Below, in pieces: positions 45,182-53,978 of a stretch of DNA of 64,000 bases. The position numbers and the translations under genes are program-made. Under the pieces are notes generated by a model that saw only the letters and a list, made by a program, of their open reading frames with translations, did no database searches and had not been told where the DNA came from. The stretch comes from Pandoraea cepalis (GTDB taxonomy: Bacteria > Pseudomonadota > Gammaproteobacteria > Burkholderiales > Burkholderiaceae): contig NZ_CABPSL010000006.1 of NCBI RefSeq assembly GCF_902459665.1, forward strand, positions 124,001 to 188,000. Direction: 5' to 3'. Position 1 is the stretch's first letter, and every line of letters starts with the position of its first letter.

Positions 45182-46333
45182 TCAAATCACATGCAGCTCG
45201 CCGTTCAGCGCGCCGGCTTCGTCCAGCGCCTGAAGAATCGAGATCACGTCGTCGGGCGTGGCGCCGGAGCGGCGCAGACTGTCGACGATGGTCTGTAGAT
45301 CAACGCCAGCCGGCCAGACGTGGATATCCATTTCGTCTTCCGCGACGTCGACGCGCGAACGTGCCGCGCCTGCCGTTCGGCCGCGCGAAAACGGGGCCGG
45401 CTGGGCGATGACGGGCGACTCGGTCACCGTCACGCGCAACGAGCCATGCGACACGGCGACCGGCCGCACCGTTACGCCCTGCGAGATCACGACCGTGCCC
45501 GAGCGCGCGTTGATCACCGCGCGCGGCACCCGGCTCACCCCCGGCACGGGCAGTGCATGGACCTCGGCGAGAAAGCGCACGCGCGCATCGGCGTCGTCTG
45601 GCGCTGTCACCTCGACGGTGCTGCCGTTCCTTGCCAGCGCGGTGCGTTCGCCAAAGCGTGTGTTGATGGCGTCGGCGATATTCGCCGCGAGCTGGAAATC
45701 CGGACGCTTCAGGCTCAGGCGCATCGCACCGCCCTCGCCGGCCGGCACCGGAATCTCCTGCTCGATGGTCGCCCCGTTGGGCACGCGCCCGGCGGTCGGC
45801 GTGTTCTTCTGCACGCGCGACCCGCTGCGCCCCTCGGCCTGCATCCCGCTCACGACGAGGTTGCCCTGCGCAAGCGCATAGGTCTGGCCGTCGACGGCGC
45901 GAAGTTGGGTCAGCAGCAGCGTGCCGCCGCGCAGGCTGCGCGCATCGCCCATCGACGACACGGTGACATCGATGGTCTGTCCGCGTAGAAAGCCCGACGG
46001 ATAGGTCGCGCTGACCATTACGGCGGCGACATTGCGCGAGCGCAATTGCACGTTCTCGGGCATGCTGACGCCGAATTGCTTGAGCAAGTTGGCGAGCGAC
46101 TGGCCGGAATGGCGCGAGCGCGGGCCGTCGCCGGTGCCGGCCAGCCCCACGACGAGACCGTAGCCGACAAGCTGGTTGTCGCGCACGCCTTCCACGTTGA
46201 CGTAATGGCGCACGGTTTGCGCATGGCTGGCCGGGGTGATCGTCGTCATCGACAGCATGACGATCGTCGCCGACAAGGTCAACGCGTTGAACCAGCGAGG
46301 CACGCGCGAGAGCGCGTCAGGCATTCTGAACAT
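45182..46333 (-). CDS. flgI: Flagellar P-ring protein FlgI (lateral system)
   Basis: A 383-residue periplasmic ring protein. A signal peptide ends PASHAQ near residue 38. The conserved core VNVEGVRDNQLVGYGLVVGL and GTGDGPRSRHSGQSLANLLK and the end DDVISILQALDEAGALNGEL are all FlgI hallmarks. The ATG at 46333 has GGGAG upstream; a longer open frame to 46525 is antisense-like to the gap. P-ring assembly normally needs the chaperone FlgA, which is not found in this cluster. Confidence 0.96.
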   Translation of the reverse strand: MFRMPDALSRVPRWFNALTLSATIVMLSMTTITPASHAQTVRHYVNVEGVRDNQLVGYGLVVGLAGTGDGPRSRHSGQSLANLLKQFGVSMPENVQLRSRNVAAVMVSATYPSGFLRGQTIDVTVSSMGDARSLRGGTLLLTQLRAVDGQTYALAQGNLVVSGMQAEGRSGSRVQKNTPTAGRVPNGATIEQEIPVPAGEGGAMRLSLKRPDFQLAANIADAINTRFGERTALARNGSTVEVTAPDDADARVRFLAEVHALPVPGVSRVPRAVINARSGTVVISQGVTVRPVAVSHGSLRVTVTESPVIAQPAPFSRGRTAGAARSRVDVAEDEMDIHVWPAGVDLQTIVDSLRRSGATPDDVISILQALDEAGALNGELHVI

Positions 46334-46343
46334 ACGGACTCCC

Positions 46344-47048
46344 TCAGAGCGGTGCGAACTGGCTGTTGAAAAAGCGTGTGAGCCAGCCAGGATTGTTGCT
46401 GTCGGCCAGCGCGCCCGTGCCGAAATACTGAATGCGCGCATTGGCCACGCGCAGCGACGAGACGCGGTTGGTCGTATCGATATCGCCCGCGCGCACATAG
46501 CCGGCCACGCGCACGGTCTCCTCACCCTGGTTCAGAAACAGCCGCTTCTCGCCGCGCACGTGCAGCAGCCCGCTAGGCAACACGCGATGCACGATCACCG
46601 TGATCGCGCCGCGCAGTGTGTTCTGCGCCGTGCTCGAGCTATCCCCGCGAAAGCCCCGTCGCGCACCGAGCGCGGTGTCGCCGATGAGCGGTTTTCCCAT
46701 CAGCGTGGCGTCGTCGATCGACATGTCGCTGCGTTTGTCCAGTCGAGTGCCCGCGCGCTTGCTGGCCTGCGTTTGCTCCTGCAGCACGATGGTCAACACG
46801 TCGCCCGCGCGAAATGCCCGCTGGTCCGAGGTGAGCGACAAGGCGTGCCCGGCAGAAAAGAGACCGCCCGCCTGCCCTTGCGATGACATCTCGGCCACGC
46901 CCGGCAGGTCGTCGCTCTCTTCGAGCTGCGGCGGCAGAAAGCCCGCGCAGCCTGCGAGCGCCGCGGCGAGCACCCCCGTGACCACGGCACGCGCACCGCG
47001 ACAGCGCATTCGGGCATTACGCGGCCCACGGGGCGTTGCGTGCGTCAT
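46344..47048 (-). CDS. flgH: Flagellar L-ring lipoprotein FlgH (lateral system)
   Basis: A 234-residue outer-membrane ring lipoprotein. Lipobox LAGC gives a lipidated C34 after a long basic signal. The core has FRAGDVLTIVLQEQTQASKR, SGLLHVRGEKRLFLNQGEE and VRAGDIDTTNRVSSLRVANA, the standard FlgH blocks. It sits between flgG and flgI with short gaps. Confidence 0.95.
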   Translation of the reverse strand: MTHATPRGPRNARMRCRGARAVVTGVLAAALAGCAGFLPPQLEESDDLPGVAEMSSQGQAGGLFSAGHALSLTSDQRAFRAGDVLTIVLQEQTQASKRAGTRLDKRSDMSIDDATLMGKPLIGDTALGARRGFRGDSSSTAQNTLRGAITVIVHRVLPSGLLHVRGEKRLFLNQGEETVRVAGYVRAGDIDTTNRVSSLRVANARIQYFGTGALADSNNPGWLTRFFNSQFAPL

Positions 47049-47069
47049 CGTCGTCTCCGTCCGCGTCCG

Positions 47070-47858
47070 TTAGCGCGCAACCTGCGCGAGGTTCTGCATC
47101 ATGTTGTCCGCAGCGGACAGCACCTTGGTGCTCATTTCATACGCGCGCTGCGCGGTAATCATGTTCACCATCTCTTCGATGGCCACGACGTTCGAGCCTT
47201 CGAGCGCCTTTTGCCGCAGCAGGCCGAGGTTCTCTTCGCCGGGATTGCCTTCGATGGCCGGTCCGCTCGCGGCCGTCTCGGCGAACAGGTTGCTGCCCAT
47301 CGGGCGCAGCCCGGAAGGATTCACGAAGTCGGCGAGTTGCAGGCGGCCGAGCGACGTCGGCTCGGTGTCGCCTGTCTCCGTTGCGCTCACGTCGCCGTCG
47401 GCGCTGATCGTGAGGTCGCGCGCCCCCGGCGGCACGACGATATCGCCCACGAGCGGGTGACCGGCCTGCGTGACCATGCGGCCATCGGCATCGAGCCTAA
47501 GATTGCCGGCTCGGGTATAGGCCGTCTCGCCGTCCGGCATCTCGACTTGCAGGAAGCCACGGCCGGTGATGGCGACATCCAGCGCGTTCTGCGTGTCTTG
47601 TTCGGTGCCGTTGATGAACTGCTTCTGCGTGCCGGCAAGCCGCACCCCGGTACCGAAGTACATGCCGCCGGGCAACGTCGCATCGCCTTGCGTACGGGCG
47701 CCCGCCGGGCGAACGGCGCGATAGAAGGTGTCTTCGAACGCAAGCCGGTCGCGCTTGAAGCCCGTTGTGCTCACATTGGCCAGATTGTTGGCAATGGTCT
47801 GCAACTGCGCGTCTTGCGCGTGAACCGCCGTGCGGGCGATGAGAAGTGCGGGATTCAT
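47070..47858 (-). CDS. flgG: Distal rod protein FlgG (lateral system)
   Basis: A 262-residue rod protein. Opening MNPALLIARTAVHAQDAQLQ leads into the axial motif TIANNLANVSTTGFKRDRLA. It ends with ALEGSNVVAIEEMVNMITAQ and RAYEMSTKVLSAADNMMQ, the FlgG C-terminal signature. Length is normal. It forms the distal rod that crosses the P- and L-rings. Confidence 0.95.
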   Translation of the reverse strand: MNPALLIARTAVHAQDAQLQTIANNLANVSTTGFKRDRLAFEDTFYRAVRPAGARTQGDATLPGGMYFGTGVRLAGTQKQFINGTEQDTQNALDVAITGRGFLQVEMPDGETAYTRAGNLRLDADGRMVTQAGHPLVGDIVVPPGARDLTISADGDVSATETGDTEPTSLGRLQLADFVNPSGLRPMGSNLFAETAASGPAIEGNPGEENLGLLRQKALEGSNVVAIEEMVNMITAQRAYEMSTKVLSAADNMMQNLAQVAR

Positions 47859-47893
47859 GACATCTCGAAGGGAGTGGTTGGAGTTGACGCGCG

Positions 47894-48625
47894 TTATCCG
47901 CGCATGAGTCGGTTGCCGCCATCGGCCATGTCGTCGGCGATCTTGAGCACGCGCATCTGCATTTCGAAGTCGCGGCTCGCGCTCATGCTCTGGACCATCG
48001 CCCCGACAGCCGACACGTTGCTCGCTTCGCGATGGCCGCCGCGCAGCGTGACGTCGTCGCCGGGCAACACGCCGACATCGCTCACGAGCACGCCACTGCC
48101 CGCATTGCGCATGTCGCCGGGCAGCGCGAGCACCCGTTGCAGCCGGCCTATCGGCACCGGTTCCGAAGCACCCGCGAGCACCACCGCTACGGTGCCGTCC
48201 GCGCCGATGTCGAGTTCGCGATGCGGCGGCACCACGACCGGCCCGCCGTCGCCGAGCACCACACGGCCTTGCAGTCGCAAGGTGCCGTCGCCATCGAGCG
48301 TGAGGGAACCGCCGCGCGAGTACACGACATCCGCACCGTCTTCCGGACGCGCCGCGAGCGCGAGATAACCGTCCCCGTCGATGGCGACGTCGAGCGCACG
48401 CCCCGTCGGTTCCAGCACGCCCGGCGTGGTATCGAGACCGGCCGGCGCCTGCACGGCGTAGTGGCGCGAGGCAAGACCGGCGCCCGGCAAGGCATTGGCC
48501 TGCGCAACGGCCAACGACGCGCGAAAGCCGGTGGTCGCCGTGTTGGCAAGATTCTGCGCGACGACCTGCTGGGTGTCCTGCGCACGCTGCGCACCGGACA
48601 TCGCGGTATAGATCAAGGCATCCAT
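47894..48625 (-). CDS. flgF: Proximal rod protein FlgF (lateral system)
   Basis: A 243-residue rod protein starting MDALIYTAMSGAQRAQDTQQ with the axial motif VVAQNLANTATTGFRASLAV. The middle region has LDVAIDGDGYLALAARPEDG, and the C-terminus ends in a helical heptad segment (ASRDFEMQMRVLKIADDMAD). It lies 4 bases after flgE and 35 before flgG. Confidence 0.94.
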   Translation of the reverse strand: MDALIYTAMSGAQRAQDTQQVVAQNLANTATTGFRASLAVAQANALPGAGLASRHYAVQAPAGLDTTPGVLEPTGRALDVAIDGDGYLALAARPEDGADVVYSRGGSLTLDGDGTLRLQGRVVLGDGGPVVVPPHRELDIGADGTVAVVLAGASEPVPIGRLQRVLALPGDMRNAGSGVLVSDVGVLPGDDVTLRGGHREASNVSAVGAMVQSMSASRDFEMQMRVLKIADDMADGGNRLMRG

Positions 48626-48629
48626 CGCG

Positions 48630-49733
48630 TCAGATCGATTGCATCAGGTTGCGCATCATCTCGTTCTGCGTCGAGATGACCTTGGTGTTGGCTTGATAGT
48701 TGCGCTGCGCAGACATCAGGTTGACCAGCTCGTCCGTCACATTGACGTTCGACCCTTCCAGCGCGTTGCTCACGAGCACGCCCGTGGCGCCCTCGCCCGG
48801 ACGACGCAGTTGCGCCACGCCCGACTCGCCGGTCTCGCGCCAGACGGTGCCGTCGGCGGGTGCGAGGCCGCCCGCATTGGCGAAGTCGCCGAGAGCGAGT
48901 TGATATCGCGTTTCGCTCGCGCCGTTGCTGTACTCCGCCACGACCGATCCGTCCTTGTCGATGCGAGCACGAACGAACTCGCCCGCCTCGCGGCCACCGA
49001 CTTCGGTCGCGCTCGCGGTAAACGCGCCGCGCTGAGACGCCATGCCGGAGAAGTCCAGCGTCGGCAGCGTGCCGGCATCGGGCGCCCGATCCAGAATCAT
49101 CGTGGCAGGATCGAGGGTCCCCAACACAGTCACATTGGCACCGTCGACTTCCGAGACCTCCAGACGAAGCGGGCCGTCCTGCATGGCGAAGCGCAGGCCT
49201 CGCACCGCCATGTCGCCATTGGCGTCGCGGAACGTGACCGACGTCTCTCCGATCTGGCCGGCGGTCGTCGGCAACGGGTCGGGCAAACGGCCCTTGATGT
49301 CGACCGCCGAGCTGGCCAGCGCCGCCACCGGGCGCTTGTCGATCGTCACGTCGGACACGTTCGACTGTCCCTGCGCAAAGCCCTGTACGAGTCGCCCGCT
49401 CCCATCGACGAGCCTGCTGTCCTTGTCGACAGTGAAATCGCCGACGCGCGAATAGACGCGCTGGCCATTCGTTTCCCGAAGCACGAAGAAACCGTCGCCT
49501 TGAATCGCCTGGTGCAGGCGATTCCCGGAATTCTGCAGACTGCCGCTGGCGCCGACCGAATACTCGGTGCCGCTGACCTTGACGCCCGCCGGTTGCGCCT
49601 CGGCCATGGCCGAAGCAAAGCGGGTGGTGGCCGACTTGTATCCTTTCGTCGACACGTTGGAGATGTTCTGCGAGATCGTCTCCAGCGACTGATTGATAGC
49701 GTTGATGCCCGACAGGGCGATATCGAAACTCAT
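48630..49733 (-). CDS. flgE: Flagellar hook protein FlgE (lateral system)
   Basis: A 367-residue hook subunit. N-terminus SFDIALSGINAINQSLETIS and QNISNVSTKGYKSATTRFAS carries the axial motif. Residues near 75-95 have HQAIQGDGFFVLRETNGQRV, and the end is LEGSNVNVTDELVNLMSAQR. Size fits a hook protein. It follows flgD by 15 bases, whose product caps the growing hook. Confidence 0.94.
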   Translation of the reverse strand: MSFDIALSGINAINQSLETISQNISNVSTKGYKSATTRFASAMAEAQPAGVKVSGTEYSVGASGSLQNSGNRLHQAIQGDGFFVLRETNGQRVYSRVGDFTVDKDSRLVDGSGRLVQGFAQGQSNVSDVTIDKRPVAALASSAVDIKGRLPDPLPTTAGQIGETSVTFRDANGDMAVRGLRFAMQDGPLRLEVSEVDGANVTVLGTLDPATMILDRAPDAGTLPTLDFSGMASQRGAFTASATEVGGREAGEFVRARIDKDGSVVAEYSNGASETRYQLALGDFANAGGLAPADGTVWRETGESGVAQLRRPGEGATGVLVSNALEGSNVNVTDELVNLMSAQRNYQANTKVISTQNEMMRNLMQSI

Positions 49734-49748
49734 GGTGTCCTCGTGTAC

Positions 49749-50435
49749 TCAGGCCGCGCCAGAAGGGGCGCTGCCCGACAATTCCTTGATCGCTGCGGCG
49801 TCGAGGTTCGTCCCTACGCCCAACACATCGACGCGCGTACCGGCGTCGCCCAGATGCACGCGCTCGACGCGGCCCGACAGACGGACCGGCAGCGTCGTGC
49901 TACCGGTCTGAACGTGGATGTCGAAGCGGCCCGCGCCCAGACGGTGCTCGGCGAACCATGCATCGTCGAGGGCGAACTCGGTTCGTCCCGAGGACGCCGG
50001 CAACGGCTTGCGGATCGTTCTACCGTCGCTGCCGCGCAAAACGACCTCGGCCCCCTCGGTCTGCGCGGGCAGATCGACCGTGCCTCGAATCGGCTGTCCG
50101 CTCACGCGCTCAACGCGCGCCGTCTCGACGCTCACGTCGCGACCGACCTGGCTGCCCAGCGCATAGCCCTGCATGCCCGAGAGCACCTTGGTCTGCGCGA
50201 GCACCCGCTGGCTCATCTGCTGCATCGATTCCGCCTGACTCAGTTGCGTGAGCTGCGCGACGAACTGCGCCGGATCGGTCGGGTTAAGCGGGTCCTGATG
50301 ACGAATCTGCGCGACCAGCAGCTTCGTGAACATTTCTCGCGTCTCTTCGCCTGCGTCGTTCGCAGACACTGATGTCGCGGCGCCGCTTTGCGCTGCGGCG
50401 CGAGCGACGTCGTCGGGTCCAATCGCCAGCGTCAT
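49749..50435 (-). CDS. flgD: Hook-cap protein FlgD (lateral system)
   Basis: A 228-residue hook-assembly scaffold. The N-terminal FlgD motif FTKLLVAQIRHQDPLNPTDP with QFVAQLTQLSQAESMQQMSQ is textbook. The rest is the Ig-like/tudor-like region. It overlaps the flgC stop by ATGA. Confidence 0.95.
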   Translation of the reverse strand: MTLAIGPDDVARAAAQSGAATSVSANDAGEETREMFTKLLVAQIRHQDPLNPTDPAQFVAQLTQLSQAESMQQMSQRVLAQTKVLSGMQGYALGSQVGRDVSVETARVERVSGQPIRGTVDLPAQTEGAEVVLRGSDGRTIRKPLPASSGRTEFALDDAWFAEHRLGAGRFDIHVQTGSTTLPVRLSGRVERVHLGDAGTRVDVLGVGTNLDAAAIKELSGSAPSGAA

Positions 50436-50848
50436 CCGCGCTCTCCGAGTCGTAACAAGTCCTGCTGCGCCGCGCGCACGCGGGCCAGCACTTCCAGATT
50501 GGTTTGAAATGCACGCGACGCATCGAGCATGTCCGTCATTTCCTCGATCGCGTTCACGTTTGCGTAGAAAACATTGCCGTCGGCGTCGGCGAGCGGGTTC
50601 CCGGGTTCATGCGCTACACGCGGCAGATCCTCGCTCTCGTAGATATCGACGACCTGTACGTGCTGCGCCCCCTGGGCATCACCGAGCACCGTGGCAAACA
50701 CCGGCTTGCGTGCGCGATACGCCGTCTCGGCGTCGCCTGCGACGGCACCGGCGTTCGCCAGATTGCTCGCCACGGTGTTCAGTCGAATGGTTTGGGCGGC
50801 CATCGCCGAGCCGGCGATTCCCGCAATTTCCCTGAAGCTCATCGTCAA
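50432..50848 (-). CDS. flgC: Proximal rod protein FlgC (lateral system)
   Basis: A 138-residue rod protein. The axial motif is TIRLNTVASNLANAGAVAGD and the C-terminal helix reads ANVNAIEEMTDMLDASRAFQ then TNLEVLARVRAAQQDLLRLG. ATGA overlaps with flgB (before) and flgD (after). The start could also be the ATG two codons later. Confidence 0.94.
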   Translation of the reverse strand: MTMSFREIAGIAGSAMAAQTIRLNTVASNLANAGAVAGDAETAYRARKPVFATVLGDAQGAQHVQVVDIYESEDLPRVAHEPGNPLADADGNVFYANVNAIEEMTDMLDASRAFQTNLEVLARVRAAQQDLLRLGERG

Positions 50849-51231
50849 CGACCTCCGTCGATGACTTTCTGCAGTCCGGCGAGTCGCCGATTCAGAAAGG
50901 AAAGGCTGGCCTGCCAGTCGGACAGGTTCTGCGCGAAGAGCGCCTGCTCGATACCCAGTTCCACGGTGTTGCCATCGGCGCGCGGTTGCATTGGCACGCG
51001 GTAGCGCAAGGCATCGGACGCCACGCTCGCCATGGGCGAACCCGCGTCGTGCACCGAGGCCGTTGCCGCATGCAGATGCTGCCGCACGCGCTCACCGAAA
51101 TCGAGGTCGCGCGCCTGATAGCCCGGCGTGGCTTCGTTCGCAAGGTTGGCCGCAAGCACACGCGTGCGATCCTCTCGCGCGCGCAATGCCGCAGCGTGAA
51201 CACCTAGCGCCTGCGAAAAAAATGTCTGCAA
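50845..51231 (-). CDS. flgB: Proximal rod protein FlgB with TTG start (lateral system)
   Basis: A 128-residue rod protein containing RTRVLAANLANEATPGYQAR then DLDFGERV, the FlgB axial motif. No ATG fits. The TTG at 51231 is preceded by GGAGG at a 7-base spacing and gives the usual distance to the motif. It is the first gene of the flgBCDEFGHIJKL run, after a 233-base gap with shared upstream elements. The weak start codon may lower output of the most proximal rod protein. Confidence 0.88.
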   Translation of the reverse strand: MQTFFSQALGVHAAALRAREDRTRVLAANLANEATPGYQARDLDFGERVRQHLHAATASVHDAGSPMASVASDALRYRVPMQPRADGNTVELGIEQALFAQNLSDWQASLSFLNRRLAGLQKVIDGGR

Positions 51232-51280
51232 AACTTCGCCTCCGTGGTTGACCGATAACGACGTCGCCCATTGTCGACAA

Positions 51281-51343
51281 AACTATCGAAAAGCGGCCCA
51301 AACGCCCGTGAAATTGACGCGTTTCCCAAACCCATGGATCGGC
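51281..51343 (-). promoter_or_regulatory. Candidate control region of the flgB operon
   Basis: On the minus strand this region contains, in order, GCCGATCC (51343-51336, sigma-28 -10-like), TGGGAAACGC (51328-51319) and TTTTCGATAGTT (51292-51281). The last 12 bases occur unchanged upstream of fliF, and the GGGAAACGC box recurs there with one extra A. The gap 51232-51464 holds no gene, and in particular no flgA. Confidence 0.45.
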
Positions 51344-51464
51344 TTTGGGACAAAGACGCTATTTGCGTGGTGATTTGTCGATTGACTTCCCCGTAACCTG
51401 CGACGCTGCGCCGCTTGCGCTACAAGGCGACGAGGCTACGACGCGGCGAGCCGACGCCAGGGGC

Positions 51465-51917
51465 TTATCGCTGTGGCGTGTAGGTCGCGGACTGTGAGGC
51501 GGGGGATAACACGACGTCGAGGGCATGGAGGCGCGTGCCGATCTCGCGCAGGTTGCGCGTGTTGATCGCCTTGCAGCGAGCCGCGCTCGCTTGCAGCGCC
51601 TGCCAGCGGGCGGACAGGGCCTCGCGGGCGGGGGTATCCAGCCATTGGAAAACGGGCGCCAGGGTGTCGGCGGCGGCTTCGCCGAACGCCTGTTCGAGAC
51701 ATTGCACGCGACGGCGTGCCCGGACGCGCAAGCGGCCGACCAATTGCGCCGCGCGATCGTGAGCGCGCGTGAGTGCGTCGAGCTTGTCCGCGACGAGCGC
51801 GCGATGCAGCGCGTCGAGCGTCTCGATCAGCCGGTGGTAGTCGACCAGATCGGCGTCGACATCGGCCACGATGCGCCCCACGCATGCGCGGCGCAGGCGC
51901 TGCGTGGCGGTGCTCAC
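51465..51917 (-). CDS. flgN: FlgN-type chaperone of hook-associated proteins (lateral system)
   Basis: A 150-residue helical protein. It starts with GTG at 51917, overlapping the flgM stop as GTGA, and reads VSTATQRLRRACVGRIVADV. A helical FlgN-like pattern follows (LVDYHRLIETLDALHRALVA), and the C-terminal part includes CKAINTRNLREIGTRLHALD. FlgN chaperones FlgK and FlgL to the export gate. Sequence similarity is modest, so the call leans on length, helicity and the flgM-flgN order. Confidence 0.75.
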   Translation of the reverse strand: MSTATQRLRRACVGRIVADVDADLVDYHRLIETLDALHRALVADKLDALTRAHDRAAQLVGRLRVRARRRVQCLEQAFGEAAADTLAPVFQWLDTPAREALSARWQALQASAARCKAINTRNLREIGTRLHALDVVLSPASQSATYTPQR

Positions 51918-52210
51918 CGCAGCATCCCGTGATGACTGAGCATCCGGCTCGCGACTCGCTCGCTGTCGAACGTCAGCTCGCCGCGCGCGAGTTGCGCCTT
52001 GATCCGCGCGACCTTGTCGGCGTCGATACGCGCAACGGACTCGACGGCCGCTTGCGCGCTGGCGAGCCAATCGCTCGCATCGGCCCGCACGGCGCGAGGC
52101 GCGCCTGCGGGAGCTACCTGCGGCACAGGCGCCTTGGCTGCAGCCGACGTCAGGCGTCGACGTGCAGGGTCGATAGGCATGACATTGGCCATCGAGTCAA
52201 TTTTTGGCAT
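51914..52210 (-). CDS. flgM: Anti-sigma-28 factor FlgM (lateral system)
   Basis: A 98-residue protein. The Pro/Ala-rich N-terminal half is probably disordered. The C-terminal helices (SAQAAVESVARIDADKVARI then KAQLARGELTFDSERVASRM) match the sigma-binding part of FlgM. It would hold FliA inactive until the lateral hook is complete and FlgM is exported. ATG codons at 52192 and 52180 are alternative starts. It follows motB by 18 bases. Confidence 0.88.
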   Translation of the reverse strand: MPKIDSMANVMPIDPARRRLTSAAAKAPVPQVAPAGAPRAVRADASDWLASAQAAVESVARIDADKVARIKAQLARGELTFDSERVASRMLSHHGMLR

Positions 52211-52228
52211 GAGAAGCGTCCTGGGAAA

Positions 52229-53095
52229 TTACGGTTCACTCACATCAGGCGACCGATCGCCGTCGTTTGTTAAGCGCGCGGGCAGTCGGGCGATTTCGGC
52301 CGCGTCGGCCTGCGCGTCGTTTCCGGAGAGCACCAGCGCCGCATCGTGCGAGGCGCCGAACATCTGCGCCAGTTGTGTCGCCCGGGCTTTCGTGAGGACG
52401 ACGAATTCGATGCGCCGATTGGCCGCTGCCGTGGGATGGTCGGACAGCAAGGGCGCGTGGTCGGCCATCCCGACGGCCATGAGCACGCGACCGAGCGGCA
52501 GCCCGCCGGCGACGAGTGCGGTGCGCGCAGCCAGCGCGCGTTCCGACGACAGGTGCCAGTTCGTGTACCCGTCGGCGGCGGACGTTCGGTATCGCACGGC
52601 ATCGGTGTGGCCCACGATCATCAACGCGTTATCGACGCCGCCCAGCAGCCCGCCGATGCGCGAGAGCAGTGCGCGGGCGCGGGGCGACGGGGTGGCGCTG
52701 CCGCGCTCGAACATGCCTTGCTCGTCGGAATCGGCCAGCCGCACCCGTAGCCCGTCCGGCGTGATGGACGTGCTCACGTGATCCGACAGATTCGCGATCT
52801 GGCTGAGCTGTTGCACGGCAGACGCCAGGCGCGCCATGTCGGCGGGAGATTCGAACTGCCCCTTGGGGGTCGCCTCGATCCGGCGGGCATCCGTTGGCAG
52901 CGCTGGCGGCAACGCGGCTGAGGCGTGCGTACTGGTGCCCGGCGCTTCGGACGACGGTTGCGACTCGAACACGCGCCGCTCCAGCACCCACATCACCACG
53001 AACAGACACATGAGCACCAGGCAGAGATCGGCAAATGCCACCTTCCAGGCATGACTGCCCTCTTCAACCGTGGCGCGAGATCGACGCGTACTCAT
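52229..53095 (-). CDS. motB: Stator protein MotB of the lateral motor
   Basis: A 288-residue protein. One membrane segment near residues 20-38 (FADLCLVLMCLFVVMWVL) contains D23, the proton-carrying aspartate. A linker and a C-terminal OmpA-like peptidoglycan-binding domain follow (IVGHTDAVRYRTSAADGYTN, LSSERALAARTALVAGG, ANRRIEFVVL). The Asp is consistent with a proton- or sodium-type stator. The start at 53095 overlaps the motA stop by ATGA. Confidence 0.93.
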   Translation of the reverse strand: MSTRRSRATVEEGSHAWKVAFADLCLVLMCLFVVMWVLERRVFESQPSSEAPGTSTHASAALPPALPTDARRIEATPKGQFESPADMARLASAVQQLSQIANLSDHVSTSITPDGLRVRLADSDEQGMFERGSATPSPRARALLSRIGGLLGGVDNALMIVGHTDAVRYRTSAADGYTNWHLSSERALAARTALVAGGLPLGRVLMAVGMADHAPLLSDHPTAAANRRIEFVVLTKARATQLAQMFGASHDAALVLSGNDAQADAAEIARLPARLTNDGDRSPDVSEP

Positions 53096-53964
53096 CGCCC
53101 GTCCTCGGCGCTTCGCACCCAACCTTCGAGCGCATTGAAGCTCGGCAACGCGCCGTATTGCAGCATGCGGCGTCCGGCGTCGGCCGAGAGCAGCGGCGTT
53201 TTCCCGCTCAGGAACGCGATGATCGCCGCGCGCACGCATTCGTAGCCGGTGATCTCCACGGCGACGGACTGCGACAGCCGGTTCGCAATCGGGCTCAACA
53301 CGGCATAGCAGGCGAACACGCCGAAGAACGTGCCGACCATCGCCACCGCGACCTGACGGGTGATCATCGCCGTCGCCGCACCGGCCCCGATGTCGTACAT
53401 GGCGAGCACCAGGCCGAGCACGGCGGCGATGATACCGAAGCCCGGCATCGACTCTGCAAGCTTGTGCAGCGCCTGCACGGGATGCATCATGCGACGCTCC
53501 CGACTCTCGATTTCCATCGCGAGCAGGCTATCGAGCTCGCCCCGCGAGCCTTTGCTCAGTGCCGCGACGCGCAAGGCATCGACCGTGAAATCGATCAGCT
53601 TCTTATTGGCGAGCACATGAACGCTGCGCTGGAAGATGGCGCTGCGCGCCGGGTCGTCGAGATGGGCGTCGAGCGCACGATCGCCGTCGCGCGACGAGGT
53701 TTGCAGCAGCGAGTAGGTGAGTGTGAGCAGTTGCTGCTCGAACGCCTCGCCATGACGTCGCCGCCGCATGGCGGCCGCGACGACCGCGCGCAGATCGCCC
53801 AGCACGCGCGATGTGTTGCCCACGAGAAACGCGCCCAGCGCTGTGCCGACGACCAGCACCAACTCATTGAGATGGAATACGGTTTCGAACTGGCCGCCAT
53901 TGAGCCAGAACATGCCGAACACGCTACCCGCGATCACGGCAGCCCCAAGCAGCAGTAGTTTCAT
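53092..53964 (-). CDS. motA: Stator protein MotA of the lateral motor
   Basis: A 290-residue protein with four membrane segments. The two proline sites are kept (SMPGFGIIAAVLG and YAVLSPIANRL). The cytoplasmic loop keeps the Arg of VDALRVAALS and the Glu of GELDSLLAMEIE, which align with the torque residues R90 and E98 of E. coli MotA. It forms the stator with MotB. It follows fliA by 14 bases. Confidence 0.94.
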   Translation of the reverse strand: MKLLLLGAAVIAGSVFGMFWLNGGQFETVFHLNELVLVVGTALGAFLVGNTSRVLGDLRAVVAAAMRRRRHGEAFEQQLLTLTYSLLQTSSRDGDRALDAHLDDPARSAIFQRSVHVLANKKLIDFTVDALRVAALSKGSRGELDSLLAMEIESRERRMMHPVQALHKLAESMPGFGIIAAVLGLVLAMYDIGAGAATAMITRQVAVAMVGTFFGVFACYAVLSPIANRLSQSVAVEITGYECVRAAIIAFLSGKTPLLSADAGRRMLQYGALPSFNALEGWVRSAEDGR

Positions 53965-53978
53965 TGTCTTTGCCTCGT

